Shown here one piece after another: positions 48,317 through 56,336 of a stretch of 64,000 bases of DNA. Where the stretch lies: NCBI GenBank assembly GCA_046233135.1, contig JBJXHN010000003.1, positions 744,001-808,000 on the forward strand. Direction: 5' to 3'. The notes beneath the pieces are model-generated. The model was given only the letters and a program-made list of their open reading frames with translations. It searched no databases and was not told the DNA's origin. The DNA comes from JBJXHN01 sp046233135 (GTDB lineage: Bacteria > Pseudomonadota > Alphaproteobacteria > Rhodospirillales > Rhodospirillaceae). Made by a program: the position numbers and the translations under genes. How positions within the stretch are numbered: position 1 is the first letter of the stretch; each line of letters starts with the position of its first letter.

Positions 48317-49819
48317 TTATACAAACGCCTTGAGTTTGTCGCTGACCGCCTCTTCAGAGGTGGTGGCACAGTCCAGCCCTTCGGTCAGGCGGCCCCTGTG
48401 CATCAGGACGATGCGGTTGCAGTTCTGAACCAGTTCCAGGACGTCGTCGGAAATCATCAGCACCGCCAGGCCATGGCTTCTGGCCAGGTCGCGGATCTTG
48501 TGGTGGATCTCGGCTTTCGAGCCCACGTCAACGCCGACAGTCGGCCCGTTGAGGATCAGCACCCGCGCATCCGTCAGCAGCCAGCGGCCCAGGACCACCC
48601 GCTGCTGATTGCCCCCCGACAGTTCCTTGACCAGCTTCGCCCCGGACGGCGTGGCGATCTGCATGGCGGCGATGGTGTCGGTCACCATGGTGTCCGCCCG
48701 CGCCCGGTCGATGGTCAGACCGCTGGTCAGGGACTCATAGGATGTGGACAGGATGTTGCGGTCGATGCCCTGGGTCAGGAACAGCCCTTCGCTCAGGCGG
48801 TCCTCGGGCACATAGGCGATGCCTGCCGCAATGGCGTCCTGGGTCGACCCCGGCGTCACCGGCTTGCCGTCCACCCGGATCTCGCCCCGGCTGGCCGGCA
48901 TCATGCCGAACAGGGACAGCGCCAGTTCGGTCCGCCCCGATCCCAGCAGCCCCGACAGCCCGACGATCTCGCCGGCACGGATGGTCAGGTCCACGTCCTG
49001 GAACGCCCCGTCCAGGCTCAGGCCGGAGACCTCCAGCCGCGGCGCCTCGCCGGCGTCCGGTCCGGGGGTCCAGGTGTAGGGTTCGGTAACGATATCGGCC
49101 CCGGTCATATGGCGGGTCAGCGACGCCTCGTCGAAATCCCCCACCGGTCCCTCGGCGACCAGGGATCCGTTGCGGATGACGGTGATCCGCTCGCTGATCT
49201 CCATCATCTCGCGCATCTTGTGGCTGACGAACAGCACGGCGATACCCCGGGACTGGATGTCCCGGACGATGCGGAACAGGGTTTCCACCTCGCGCCGGGT
49301 CAGGGCCGTGGTCGGTTCGTCCATGATGATCAGGCGGGCGTCGGACATCAGGGCGCGGGCGATGGCCACCAGCTGCTTGCCGGCGGTGGGCAGGCTGCCC
49401 ACTTCGGCATTCAGGTCCAGATCCACCCCCAGGCGCCCGACGGCTTCGCGGGCGATGGCCCGCACCCGGCCCCAGTTCATCAGCCGCCGCTTTTCGCGCA
49501 ACTGGGTGTTCATGGCCAGGTTTTCGGCCACCGTCAGGTTTCCGAACAGGGAAAAGTCCTGATAGATCACCTGGATGCCATGGTCGATCGAGGCGATGGG
49601 CGTCAGCCGGCCGGCGGGATTGCCACGGATCAGGATCTCGCCGGCGTCGGGCTGATAGACCCCTGACATCACCTTGATGATCGTCGATTTGCCCGACCCG
49701 TTTTCCCCCGCAAGGCAGTGGATTTCCGCTTCCCGAATGGTCAGGGACATGTCGTTCAGGGCGCGCACGCCGGCGAATTCCTTGCGGATGCCGCGAAGCT
49801 CGATGAAGGCGTCTGTCAT
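48317..49819 (-). CDS. Sugar ABC transporter ATPase with two ABC domains (RbsA type)
   Basis: Fused double ATPase of 500 residues. The first domain has Walker A GENGSGKSTI (about 38-47), signature-like LPTAGKQLVAIARAL and Walker B LIIMDEPTTAL. The second has the degenerate Walker A GLLGSGRTEL, signature LSGGNQQRVVLGRWL and the altered Walker B VLILNGPTVGVD, where the usual Asp-Glu of DEPT is Asn-Gly. Such a degenerate second site occurs in parts of the RbsA family but the Glu loss is worth noting. It energises the two permeases. Confidence 0.92.
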   Translation of the reverse strand: MTDAFIELRGIRKEFAGVRALNDMSLTIREAEIHCLAGENGSGKSTIIKVMSGVYQPDAGEILIRGNPAGRLTPIASIDHGIQVIYQDFSLFGNLTVAENLAMNTQLREKRRLMNWGRVRAIAREAVGRLGVDLDLNAEVGSLPTAGKQLVAIARALMSDARLIIMDEPTTALTRREVETLFRIVRDIQSRGIAVLFVSHKMREMMEISERITVIRNGSLVAEGPVGDFDEASLTRHMTGADIVTEPYTWTPGPDAGEAPRLEVSGLSLDGAFQDVDLTIRAGEIVGLSGLLGSGRTELALSLFGMMPASRGEIRVDGKPVTPGSTQDAIAAGIAYVPEDRLSEGLFLTQGIDRNILSTSYESLTSGLTIDRARADTMVTDTIAAMQIATPSGAKLVKELSGGNQQRVVLGRWLLTDARVLILNGPTVGVDVGSKAEIHHKIRDLARSHGLAVLMISDDVLELVQNCNRIVLMHRGRLTEGLDCATTSEEAVSDKLKAFV

Positions 49820-49909
49820 GACACGTCCGCCTGTGCTGAAAGGAAGAAAAAGAAGACGGCGATGGACCGGACGAAGGGATGGTAAAGGGGGGCGACCCGG
49901 CCGCCCCCC

Positions 49910-49925
49910 TTCCCCGAAAGGGGAA
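49910..49925 (-). other. Intercistronic hairpin after the sugar-binding protein gene
   Basis: TTCCCCGAAAGGGGAA forms a 6-bp stem with a GAAA tetraloop on the plus strand and lies eight bases beyond the binding-protein stop codon; a GC-rich tract follows. It probably stabilises the upstream message or reduces read-through into the ATPase gene. Confidence 0.5.
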
Positions 49926-49932
49926 CGTCCCC

Positions 49933-50979
49933 TTAGAAGTCGTACGTGTCCATGTTCTCGGCGGTCACGCCGACCCAGCCCTGGCCGTACAGAAGGTTGG
50001 CTGCGCCCCCTTCCGGCGTGGACAGATTGGTGTAGCCCGGCAGGCCCAGGTCGAGACCGGCCTTGATCTGATCGGCCTTGCCGTCCAGGGCCATCACCGC
50101 CAGCATGTTCATGGCATAGCCGGCAACGGCGGGATCCCAGAACTGGATGTACTGGATGTCACCGTTAGCCAGGTATTCCCCGGCGACCGAGACCAGGCCC
50201 GTGCCGGAGAAGAACAGCTTGTCCTGCAGGCCCCGTTCGGCGATCAGACGGCCGGCACCGGCCGAGGTGGGCATGGGACCACCGACGATGCCCTTCAGGT
50301 CGGGGTAGGTGGTCAGCACTTCCTTCAGCTTGTTGTAGTCCGTGTTGGCGTCGTCATAGGTTTCCAGACGGCCGGTCACCTGTTCCATCTTCGGGAAGTG
50401 TTCTTCCTGATAGGCCACCGCCCCGTCGATCCATTCGTTCTGCGACTTCGACGTCAGGCTGCCCACCGTGGTGACATACTTGCCTTCGCCGCCCATGTAG
50501 CCGCCCAGCACTTCCATCAGCTTGGCGCCATAGGCATGGTTGTCGAAGGCTTCCAGCACGAAGTCGGCATTCTGGATGTTGGACGCTTCGTGGGCGATGA
50601 CGGTGATGCCCCGGTCGCGGGCCTTTTTCAGCACCGGTTCCACCGCTTCCACCGAGAACGGCACGATGCAGATGGCATCGACGCCCTGGGCGATCAGGTT
50701 TTCCACGATCTGCACCTGGGCGGCGGCATCGGCCTGGCTGGGGCCGACCATCCAGGTGTCATGGTCGGTATCGCCGCCGAACTGCTTCACGCCATCACGC
50801 ATGCGGTCGAACCAGGCAATGCCGTCCACCTTCACCACCGTGGCGATGGAATAGGTCTTGCCCGTGGCCTCCGACGTCAGCGTCCCGATCCCCTCGGGCG
50901 TCGCGACCGGATCCTCGGCGAAGGCGGGAGCCGACATCAGCGTCCCCGCGACGACGAGGGAAGAGAGCAGTTTGTTCAT
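49933..50979 (-). CDS. Sugar ABC transporter periplasmic binding protein
   Basis: Peripla_BP_4 sugar receptor of 348 residues with a Sec signal (MNKLLSSLVVAGTLMSAPAF, cleavage after AFA). The mature part has YSIATVVKVDGIAWFDRM and GVDAICIVPFSVEAVEPVL, close to the LsrB/RhaS type of binding proteins. AAGGAG precedes ATG at 50979. It lies 166 bases from deoC. By context the ligand is likely deoxyribose or a deoxynucleoside-derived sugar; AI-2-type sugars are an alternative from the family resemblance. Confidence 0.9.
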   Translation of the reverse strand: MNKLLSSLVVAGTLMSAPAFAEDPVATPEGIGTLTSEATGKTYSIATVVKVDGIAWFDRMRDGVKQFGGDTDHDTWMVGPSQADAAAQVQIVENLIAQGVDAICIVPFSVEAVEPVLKKARDRGITVIAHEASNIQNADFVLEAFDNHAYGAKLMEVLGGYMGGEGKYVTTVGSLTSKSQNEWIDGAVAYQEEHFPKMEQVTGRLETYDDANTDYNKLKEVLTTYPDLKGIVGGPMPTSAGAGRLIAERGLQDKLFFSGTGLVSVAGEYLANGDIQYIQFWDPAVAGYAMNMLAVMALDGKADQIKAGLDLGLPGYTNLSTPEGGAANLLYGQGWVGVTAENMDTYDF

Positions 50980-51082
50980 CGTTGATCTCCTTGGAGTACG
51001 TTTCCCAGTTCGGTCCCCACCGATCGCACGGCCCCCTGTCGTGCAGGAGCGTTCTTGTCGTGGTGCGTCGGCGCGCCGAGGC

Positions 51083-51125
51083 GTTCCGCCCCGTTTTCCT
51101 TCCCCCGCGTCCGGAAGGGCGGAAC
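51083..51125 (-). other. Hairpin between deoC and the binding-protein gene
   Basis: Perfect 9-bp arms GTTCCGCCC and GGGCGGAAC enclose a 25-base loop, 20 bases past the deoC stop codon. With no U-tract it is probably an RNA-processing or stabilising structure in the 166-base gap. Confidence 0.4.
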
Positions 51126-51145
51126 CGCCCGGAAGCGGGACGGGC

Positions 51146-51820
51146 TCAGGCCCCCCCGATGATGGCGATGCTGGCGCTGGCGCCGATCCGGGTGGCGCCG
51201 GCGGCGATCATGCGCCGGGCGTCTTCGGTCGTGCGCACTCCGCCCGACGCCTTCACCCCCATCTCCGGCCCCACGGTTTCCCGCATCAGGGCCACATCCT
51301 CGACCGTCGCTCCGCCGCCGGCAAAGCCGGTGGAGGTCTTGACGAAATCCGCCCCCGCATCCTTGGCCAGCAGGCAGGCGCGCACCTTTTCTTCGCGGGT
51401 CAGCAGGGCGGTTTCCAGGATCACCTTCAGCAGCGCCGGCCCGCAAGCAGCCTTCACCGCCGCGATGTCATCGCGCACGACCCCGTCCTCGCCGGCCCGC
51501 AACAGGCCGATGGGGATCACCATGTCCACCTCTCCGGCGCCCTGCTCCACCACCCAGGCGGCCTCGGCGGCCTTGATGGCCGTGGGATCGGCGCCGAAAG
51601 GGAAGCAGATCACCGCGCAAGGCACCACCGCGGATCCCGCCACCGCGCGGGTCACCCGGGGCAGGTACAGCGGATTGACGCAAACCGCCTTGAAGCCATG
51701 GGTCACGGCCTCCGCACACAAGGCATCGACCTCCGCCGGGCAGGCGTCGGGCTTCAGCAGCGTGTGATCGATGAACGAGGCCAGATCCGCGGCGGCGGAC
51801 GGGGACGATGGATCGGTCAT
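51146..51820 (-). CDS. deoC: Deoxyribose-phosphate aldolase DeoC
   Basis: Cytoplasmic class I aldolase of 224 residues that cleaves 2-deoxyribose-5-phosphate to acetaldehyde and glyceraldehyde-3-phosphate. FIDHTLLKPDA is at 16-26, the Schiff-base lysine is K161 in DFVKTSTGF, and the second lysine lies in GVKASGGVRT. The length is standard. GGGAG precedes ATG at 51820. It heads the leftward operon with the sugar importer and kinase and is divergent from deoR. Confidence 0.94.
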   Translation of the reverse strand: MTDPSSPSAAADLASFIDHTLLKPDACPAEVDALCAEAVTHGFKAVCVNPLYLPRVTRAVAGSAVVPCAVICFPFGADPTAIKAAEAAWVVEQGAGEVDMVIPIGLLRAGEDGVVRDDIAAVKAACGPALLKVILETALLTREEKVRACLLAKDAGADFVKTSTGFAGGGATVEDVALMRETVGPEMGVKASGGVRTTEDARRMIAAGATRIGASASIAIIGGA

Positions 51821-51870
51821 GGCGTCACTCCCGGGGGACGGCCCTCTGGAACCCTTCCCCAAAATGTTAT

Positions 51871-51895
51871 TATTTTCACATTTTCTGTGATGATA
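51871..51895. promoter_or_regulatory. Operator-like inverted repeat in the deoC-deoR region
   Basis: Arms TATTTTCACA and TGTGATGATA (8 of 10 matched) around TTTTC, with a perfect core TCACA-N5-TGTGA at 51876-51890. It lies about 51 bases before deoC in the AT-rich part of the 298-base divergent gap and is the best candidate for the DeoR site. Confidence 0.5.
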
Positions 51896-52118
51896 GTTCC
51901 ATATTGACGGGGAAGGCGTCAAGGTGAAATCATTGGAAAGTCGCCCCAAGAACCACGCTTGCCTGTGCCGTCCCGGAATTCCGCCGATGACAAAATCTGG
52001 CGAATGACCTAAACAGACGCGCCCGGGAAACACTGCACTGCAACATGAGAGTTTCTGCATTGCATCATTGAGGGATCCTCCCGTCCCGCGACGAGGGCCA
52101 GCGACGAGGGAACACCAC

Positions 52119-52916
52119 ATGTTCAGGAAAAGAGCAGAACGACTCGAATACTTGAGTGGAATCCTGGAGGCCGGCGGCTTTCTCCGCCTGAAGGATGCGG
52201 CCGACATGCTGGGCGTTTCCGAGATGACCGTGCGGCGCGACATCGGCGCCAATCGCGACCGGTTCACCTATCTGGGGGGCCACATCACCCTGGAGCCCAA
52301 CAGCCCGGGCGGCATGGGCTATATCCTCAGCAAGGAACGGGCGAGCAACGCGGACAAGAAGCGGGCGGCCTGCCAGGCCGCTGCCGCTCTGGTCAGCCCC
52401 CATGACACTCTGTTCATCGACTGCGGCACGACCACGCCCCACCTGGCCAGCCTGCTGCCATCAAACAGTGGCCTGACGGTGATCTGCTATGCCATGAACG
52501 TTGCCGAGATCCTGTGCAAGAAGCCGGGCATCCGGGTGATCCTGCTGGGCGGGCTGTATCACGGCTCCTCGGCGTCCTTCTCCAGCCCGGAGGCTCTGGA
52601 GACCCTGCGGCGGATGGGGATCAACAAGGCCTTTATCTCGGCCGGCGGCATTCATCGGGACCGGGGGGTCAGCTGCTCCAACTTCCACGAGGTGGCGATC
52701 AAGCAGCTGGCCATGACCAATGCGGAAGCCAAGATCCTGGTGGTGGATTCCAGCAAGTTCGGGGTGGTGAAACCGGTGTTTTTCAGCGACCCGGACGCCT
52801 ACGATCACATCTGCGTCGACAATGGTCCCATTGCGGATAACGCCCTGCCCCCGTCTGTCGACCGCGCGAAACTCCTGCTGGGCGACCCGGGCCGGACCTT
52901 CCAGACCACGGCCTGA
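52119..52916 (+). CDS. deoR: DeoR-family regulator, close to E. coli DeoR
   Basis: A 265-residue DeoR regulator: N-terminal HTH FLRLKDAADMLGVSEMTVRR (about 21-40) followed by YLGGHITLEP, then the sugar-phosphate isomerase-like effector domain with FIDCGTTTPHLASLL and a phosphate-loop-like SAGGIHRDRGVSCSNF. Sequence pattern follows E. coli DeoR, which binds deoxyribose-5-phosphate, more closely than GlpR or other members. GAGGG precedes ATG at 52119. It is divergent from the deoC operon, which it probably represses until the phospho-sugar accumulates. Confidence 0.9.
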   Translation: MFRKRAERLEYLSGILEAGGFLRLKDAADMLGVSEMTVRRDIGANRDRFTYLGGHITLEPNSPGGMGYILSKERASNADKKRAACQAAAALVSPHDTLFIDCGTTTPHLASLLPSNSGLTVICYAMNVAEILCKKPGIRVILLGGLYHGSSASFSSPEALETLRRMGINKAFISAGGIHRDRGVSCSNFHEVAIKQLAMTNAEAKILVVDSSKFGVVKPVFFSDPDAYDHICVDNGPIADNALPPSVDRAKLLLGDPGRTFQTTA

Positions 52917-52921
52917 CCGGA

Positions 52922-53290
52922 TCAGGGAACGGCTTCGTCTTCATCAAGCGCGTCGATATAGACCCGCACGGCGTCCTTCACGTGACGGAAGCGATCCCCG
53001 CCCAGATGGGTTCCGCCGTACCAGCGGGTCACCACGACCACATGATCGCGCAGGCCCGCCCCTTCCAGCGTCCGCAGGATCAGCATGCCCGCGCCGCTTT
53101 CCCCATCGTCGTTCTTCAGCGCCCCGTCTTCGCACAGCACGGCCCAGGAATTATGAGTCGCCTTGGCGAATTTCTTCTTCCGTTTGAGCTCTTTGAGGAA
53201 AGCCCGCACATCCTCCAGCGTCCGTGCGGGACCGCCGGACACGGCATATTTCGAGCCCCGGTCGGTCAAAACATGGTCGATGATCTTCAT
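52922..53290 (-). CDS. YigZ/IMPACT (UPF0029) family protein
   Basis: A 122-residue protein corresponding to the N-terminal UPF0029 domain of YigZ/IMPACT proteins. It has KFAKATHNSWAVLCEDG, NDDGESGAGMLILRTLEG and VVVVTRWYGGTHLGGDRF, all signature elements. Usual YigZ proteins are about 200 residues with a second domain, so this is the single-domain form. The molecular role is unsettled; it is linked to translation control. No clear Shine-Dalgarno precedes ATG at 53290. It converges with deoR, only five bases apart. Confidence 0.88.
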   Translation of the reverse strand: MKIIDHVLTDRGSKYAVSGGPARTLEDVRAFLKELKRKKKFAKATHNSWAVLCEDGALKNDDGESGAGMLILRTLEGAGLRDHVVVVTRWYGGTHLGGDRFRHVKDAVRVYIDALDEDEAVP

Positions 53291-53405
53291 CGGCGCAGGA
53301 TAGGGGGCCGGCAAGACGGGATCAAGCCGACCCGATGCCCCTGCCCTTCTCCAAGAGGGTTCCGAATCCGATGGACCGGGCAGGACAGAGGGGTTTGTTG
53401 CTAGA

Positions 53406-54137
53406 TCACCATGGCAGCTCCCCGTCCTCGTTGACGAAGGAACCGGTGACACCGTCATCTTCCAGCAGGGCGAAGTTTGCCACCACGGCCGCCCCCTGTT
53501 CGGGCTTGCGCGGACCGGCAAAGGCCGTCGCTTCGGTCGCCGTGTATCCGGGGCAGACAGCGTTGACCTTGATGCCTTGTGCGGCCAGATCCTTGGCGTA
53601 ACCGATCGTCATCGCGTTGACCGCAGCCTTGGTCGCCGCATAGGTGGGCAGGCGGAAGTCGGCGTATTCCCAGGTCGGATCGTTGCGCCGGCCGAAGGAT
53701 CCCAGTTCCGAGGACAGATTGACGATGCGGCCGTGGCCCGATTTGGCCAGGAACGGCACCATCGCCTCGGTCAGGCGGGTCAGGCCAATCACATTGACCT
53801 CCAGCGCGCCCTTCAGGCGATCCGCCACCGGCATGCCGGCGGCGAAATCCAGCGCGATGCCGGCATTGTTCACCAGGATGTCCAGCACCCCGTAGTCCCG
53901 GTCGATCTGCGCGGCCAGCGCCGTCACGCTGGCATCATCGGTAACGTCCAGAGCCACCGGCGTGACCTTCAGCCCCTGCGCAATCAACGGCGCGGCCGCC
54001 GACTCGCCCTTCACCACCTCGCGGCAGCCGAGCAGCACATGCACGCCCTTGCCGGCCAGCGCCGTCACGATGGCCAGGCCGATCCCCCGATTGGCGCCAC
54101 TGACCAGCGCGATCTTCTGCTTCTTGTCCGTAGTCAC
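53406..54137 (-). CDS. Short-chain dehydrogenase/reductase under SoxR control
   Basis: A 243-residue classical SDR. The cofactor motif is VSGANRGIGLAIVTAL (about 12-27), NNAGIA is present, and the catalytic triad is S in NLSSELGS and YAATK (Tyr-x3-Lys). It resembles carbonyl-reductase-like SDRs and probably reduces an aldehyde, ketone or quinone with NADPH. The likely start is GTG at 54137 with GGAG eleven bases upstream. It is divergent from soxR and its promoter contains the SoxR box, so it should respond to redox-cycling compounds. Confidence 0.88.
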   Translation of the reverse strand: MTTDKKQKIALVSGANRGIGLAIVTALAGKGVHVLLGCREVVKGESAAAPLIAQGLKVTPVALDVTDDASVTALAAQIDRDYGVLDILVNNAGIALDFAAGMPVADRLKGALEVNVIGLTRLTEAMVPFLAKSGHGRIVNLSSELGSFGRRNDPTWEYADFRLPTYAATKAAVNAMTIGYAKDLAAQGIKVNAVCPGYTATEATAFAGPRKPEQGAAVVANFALLEDDGVTGSFVNEDGELPW

Positions 54138-54255
54138 GATCTTTGTTCTCCAGACGGGCCGGATACGGCCGTACCCCGCAGGAAACAAGGGCGCCCTATC
54201 CGGGTTGGCTCCGGTCCCCTTCGGCCGGAGGACTTGCGCCAGCAAGTCGACTCCC

Positions 54256-54286
54256 GGTATACAACCTCAAGTGAACTTGAGGTCAA
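54256..54286 (-). promoter_or_regulatory. SoxR-controlled promoter with 19-bp spacer and SoxR box
   Basis: On the minus strand -35 TTGACC (54286-54281) and -10 TATACC (54261-54256) are separated by 19 bp, the over-long spacer used by MerR-family activators. The spacer holds the palindrome CCTCAAGTGAACTTGAGG (54265-54282), one base different from the canonical SoxR box. This should drive the SDR gene and autoregulate soxR. Confidence 0.88.
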
Positions 54287-54298
54287 GAGGGACCGTGC

Positions 54299-54766
54299 AT
54301 GACTGACACCCCCGTTCCCGTCGGCTTTCTCAGCGTCGGCGAGGTGGCCCGCCGCGCCGGGGTCAAAGTCTCCACACTGCATTTTTACGAGGCGAAGGGA
54401 TTGATCGCCGCCTCTCGCAGCCGGGGGAACCAGCGGCGCTATTCCCGCGATATCCTACGGCGCATCGCCATTATCCGGGTGGCGCGCAATCTGGGAATTT
54501 CGCTGGAAGACATCGCCACTTTCCTGATGCCCATTCCGGCAGGCAAGAAGCCCACCGCCGCCCAGGTCCGGAAGATGGTCGCCGACTGGCGCGCCGCCCT
54601 GCAAACCCGCATCGACGGCCTGACGGAATTGCGGGATCAGTTGGACGGCTGCATCGGCTGCGGCTGCCTGTCGATGGACGACTGCCCCCTGCGCAATCCC
54701 TCCGACGCCCTCGCCGAGAAGGGAGACGGCGCCGTGCTGCTGCGGGGAAATCCGGGGCGGGAGTAG
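54299..54766 (+). CDS. soxR: Redox-sensitive transcriptional activator SoxR
   Basis: MerR-family regulator of 155 residues. The HTH is LSVGEVARRAGVKVSTLHFY (11-30), a dimerisation helix follows, and the [2Fe-2S] cluster ligands are C118, C121, C123 and C129 in CIGCGCLSMDDC, exactly the SoxR pattern. Oxidation of the cluster by redox-active compounds switches on target promoters. The ATG at 54299 lies 17 bases after the SoxR box. Confidence 0.95.
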   Translation: MTDTPVPVGFLSVGEVARRAGVKVSTLHFYEAKGLIAASRSRGNQRRYSRDILRRIAIIRVARNLGISLEDIATFLMPIPAGKKPTAAQVRKMVADWRAALQTRIDGLTELRDQLDGCIGCGCLSMDDCPLRNPSDALAEKGDGAVLLRGNPGRE

Positions 54767-54892
54767 CCCCGACCGCCTCATTCCCCCTGTTCCTTTTCGC
54801 AAACCACGATCACCACGCGCCCCCGGCTGGCGTGCGGTGCCTCCGCCTGCGCCGAGTCCGGGCAAGGGTTGACTCTCCTGCGGCGGCACCTG

Positions 54893-54926
54893 TAATGTAC
54901 ATCCTTGTATACAGAAACATACATTA
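54893..54926. promoter_or_regulatory. Nested inverted repeats upstream of tcuA
   Basis: TAATGTA (54893-54899) and TACATTA (54920-54926) form outer arms, and the perfect palindrome TGTATACA (54906-54913) lies between them. The TTGTATACA core fits the TNGTNNNACNA pattern of GntR-family FCD regulators, and a GntR gene follows tcuB. It overlaps the probable tcuA promoter, ending 15 bases before the TTG start. Confidence 0.5.
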
Positions 54927-54941
54927 CGAGGAACCGCCGCC

Positions 54942-56336
54942 TTGGATCGATCAAAACCCTATGACGTCCTTGTGATCGGGGGAGGGAACGCGGCCCTCTG
55001 CGCGGCGATCACCGCGCGGGAAAAGGGGGCCAGCGTCCTTCTGCTCGAACACGCGCCAAGGGCCTTTCGGGGCGGCAACAGCCGCCATACCCGCAATCTG
55101 CGCTGCATGCACATCGGCCCCACCTCCGTGCTGACCGACACCTATTCGGAAGAGGAATACTGGGACGACCTGATGCGTGTGACCCGGGGGGTCACGGACG
55201 AGGCCCTGGCCCGCATGACCATCCGCGCCTCGGCCGCGGTGGAGCCCTGGATGACCGCCCGGGGCGTGCGCTTCCAGCCGTCGCTCAGCGGCACCCTGAA
55301 CCTGTCGCGCACCAACGCTTTCTTCCTGGGCGGCGGCAAGGCCCTGGTGAACGCCTATTACGCCCATGCCGAACGCATCGGCGTGGATATCCGCTATGAT
55401 GCCGAGGTCCATTCCCTGTGCGTCGAGGACGGCGTATTCCGGGGTGTCCGCGCCACCATCCGGGGGTTCCCCGCCGAGATCTCTGCCCGCGCCGCCGTGG
55501 CGGCCTCCGGTGGTTTCCAGGCCAATATCGAATGGCTGAAGGAAGGCTGGGGTCCCCAGGCGGAAAACTTCCTGATCCGGGGCACCCCTTACGCCCGGGG
55601 CACCGTTCTCCGCGACCTCCGCGACCAGGGCATGGCGACGACCGGCGATCCCACCCAATGCCACGCGGTGGCCATCGACGCCCGGGCTCCGCGCTTCGAC
55701 GGCGGCATCGTCACCCGCCTGGACTGCGTACCCTTCGGAATCGTGGTCAACCGCGACGCCCGGCGCTTCCACGACGAGGGCGAGGATTTCTGGCCCAAGC
55801 GCTATGCCATCTGGGGTCGCCTGGTGGCCAAGCAGCCGGACCAGACCGCCTTCTGCCTGATCGATTCCAAATGCCTGCCGCTGTTCATGCCCTCGGTCTT
55901 CCCGCCGGTGGAAGCGGGAAGCATTCGCGACCTCGCCAGCAAACTGGGCCTGGATCCCGACACCCTGGAAGAGACGGTCGAGACCTATAACGCGGCGGTC
56001 CGACCCGGCACCTTCAACAAGGATGTCCACGACGACTGCCGCACCGAGGGGCTGGACACGCCCAAGACCCATTGGGCCCAGCGCCTGGATGCCCCGCCCT
56101 ACTACGCCTATCCGCTGCGCCCCGGCATCACCTTCACCTACCTCGGCCTGAAAGTGACCGAAGAGGCCCGGGTGGTGGATGCGGCGGGGCGACCCTGTTC
56201 CAATCTTTTCGCCACGGGGGAAATCATGGCGGGCAATATCCTCGGCCAGGGCTATCTGGCCGGCCTGGGCATGACCATCGGAACCGTCTTCGGACGGATC
56301 GCCGGAGAGGAGGCCGCCAAGCATGTCCTCCATTGA
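54942..56336 (+). CDS. tcuA: Tricarballylate dehydrogenase TcuA (FAD-dependent)
   Basis: FAD enzyme of the fumarate reductase/succinate dehydrogenase flavoprotein family, 464 residues. The FAD-binding motif is VIGGGNAALCAAITA near residue 11, LRCMHIGPT and RHTRNLR follow, and the C-terminal FAD part is GEIMAGNILGQGYLAGLGMT. It oxidises tricarballylate to cis-aconitate, passing electrons to TcuB. The start is TTG at 54942 with GAGGAA eight bases upstream. It overlaps tcuB by 14 bases. Confidence 0.9.
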   Translation: MDRSKPYDVLVIGGGNAALCAAITAREKGASVLLLEHAPRAFRGGNSRHTRNLRCMHIGPTSVLTDTYSEEEYWDDLMRVTRGVTDEALARMTIRASAAVEPWMTARGVRFQPSLSGTLNLSRTNAFFLGGGKALVNAYYAHAERIGVDIRYDAEVHSLCVEDGVFRGVRATIRGFPAEISARAAVAASGGFQANIEWLKEGWGPQAENFLIRGTPYARGTVLRDLRDQGMATTGDPTQCHAVAIDARAPRFDGGIVTRLDCVPFGIVVNRDARRFHDEGEDFWPKRYAIWGRLVAKQPDQTAFCLIDSKCLPLFMPSVFPPVEAGSIRDLASKLGLDPDTLEETVETYNAAVRPGTFNKDVHDDCRTEGLDTPKTHWAQRLDAPPYYAYPLRPGITFTYLGLKVTEEARVVDAAGRPCSNLFATGEIMAGNILGQGYLAGLGMTIGTVFGRIAGEEAAKHVLH

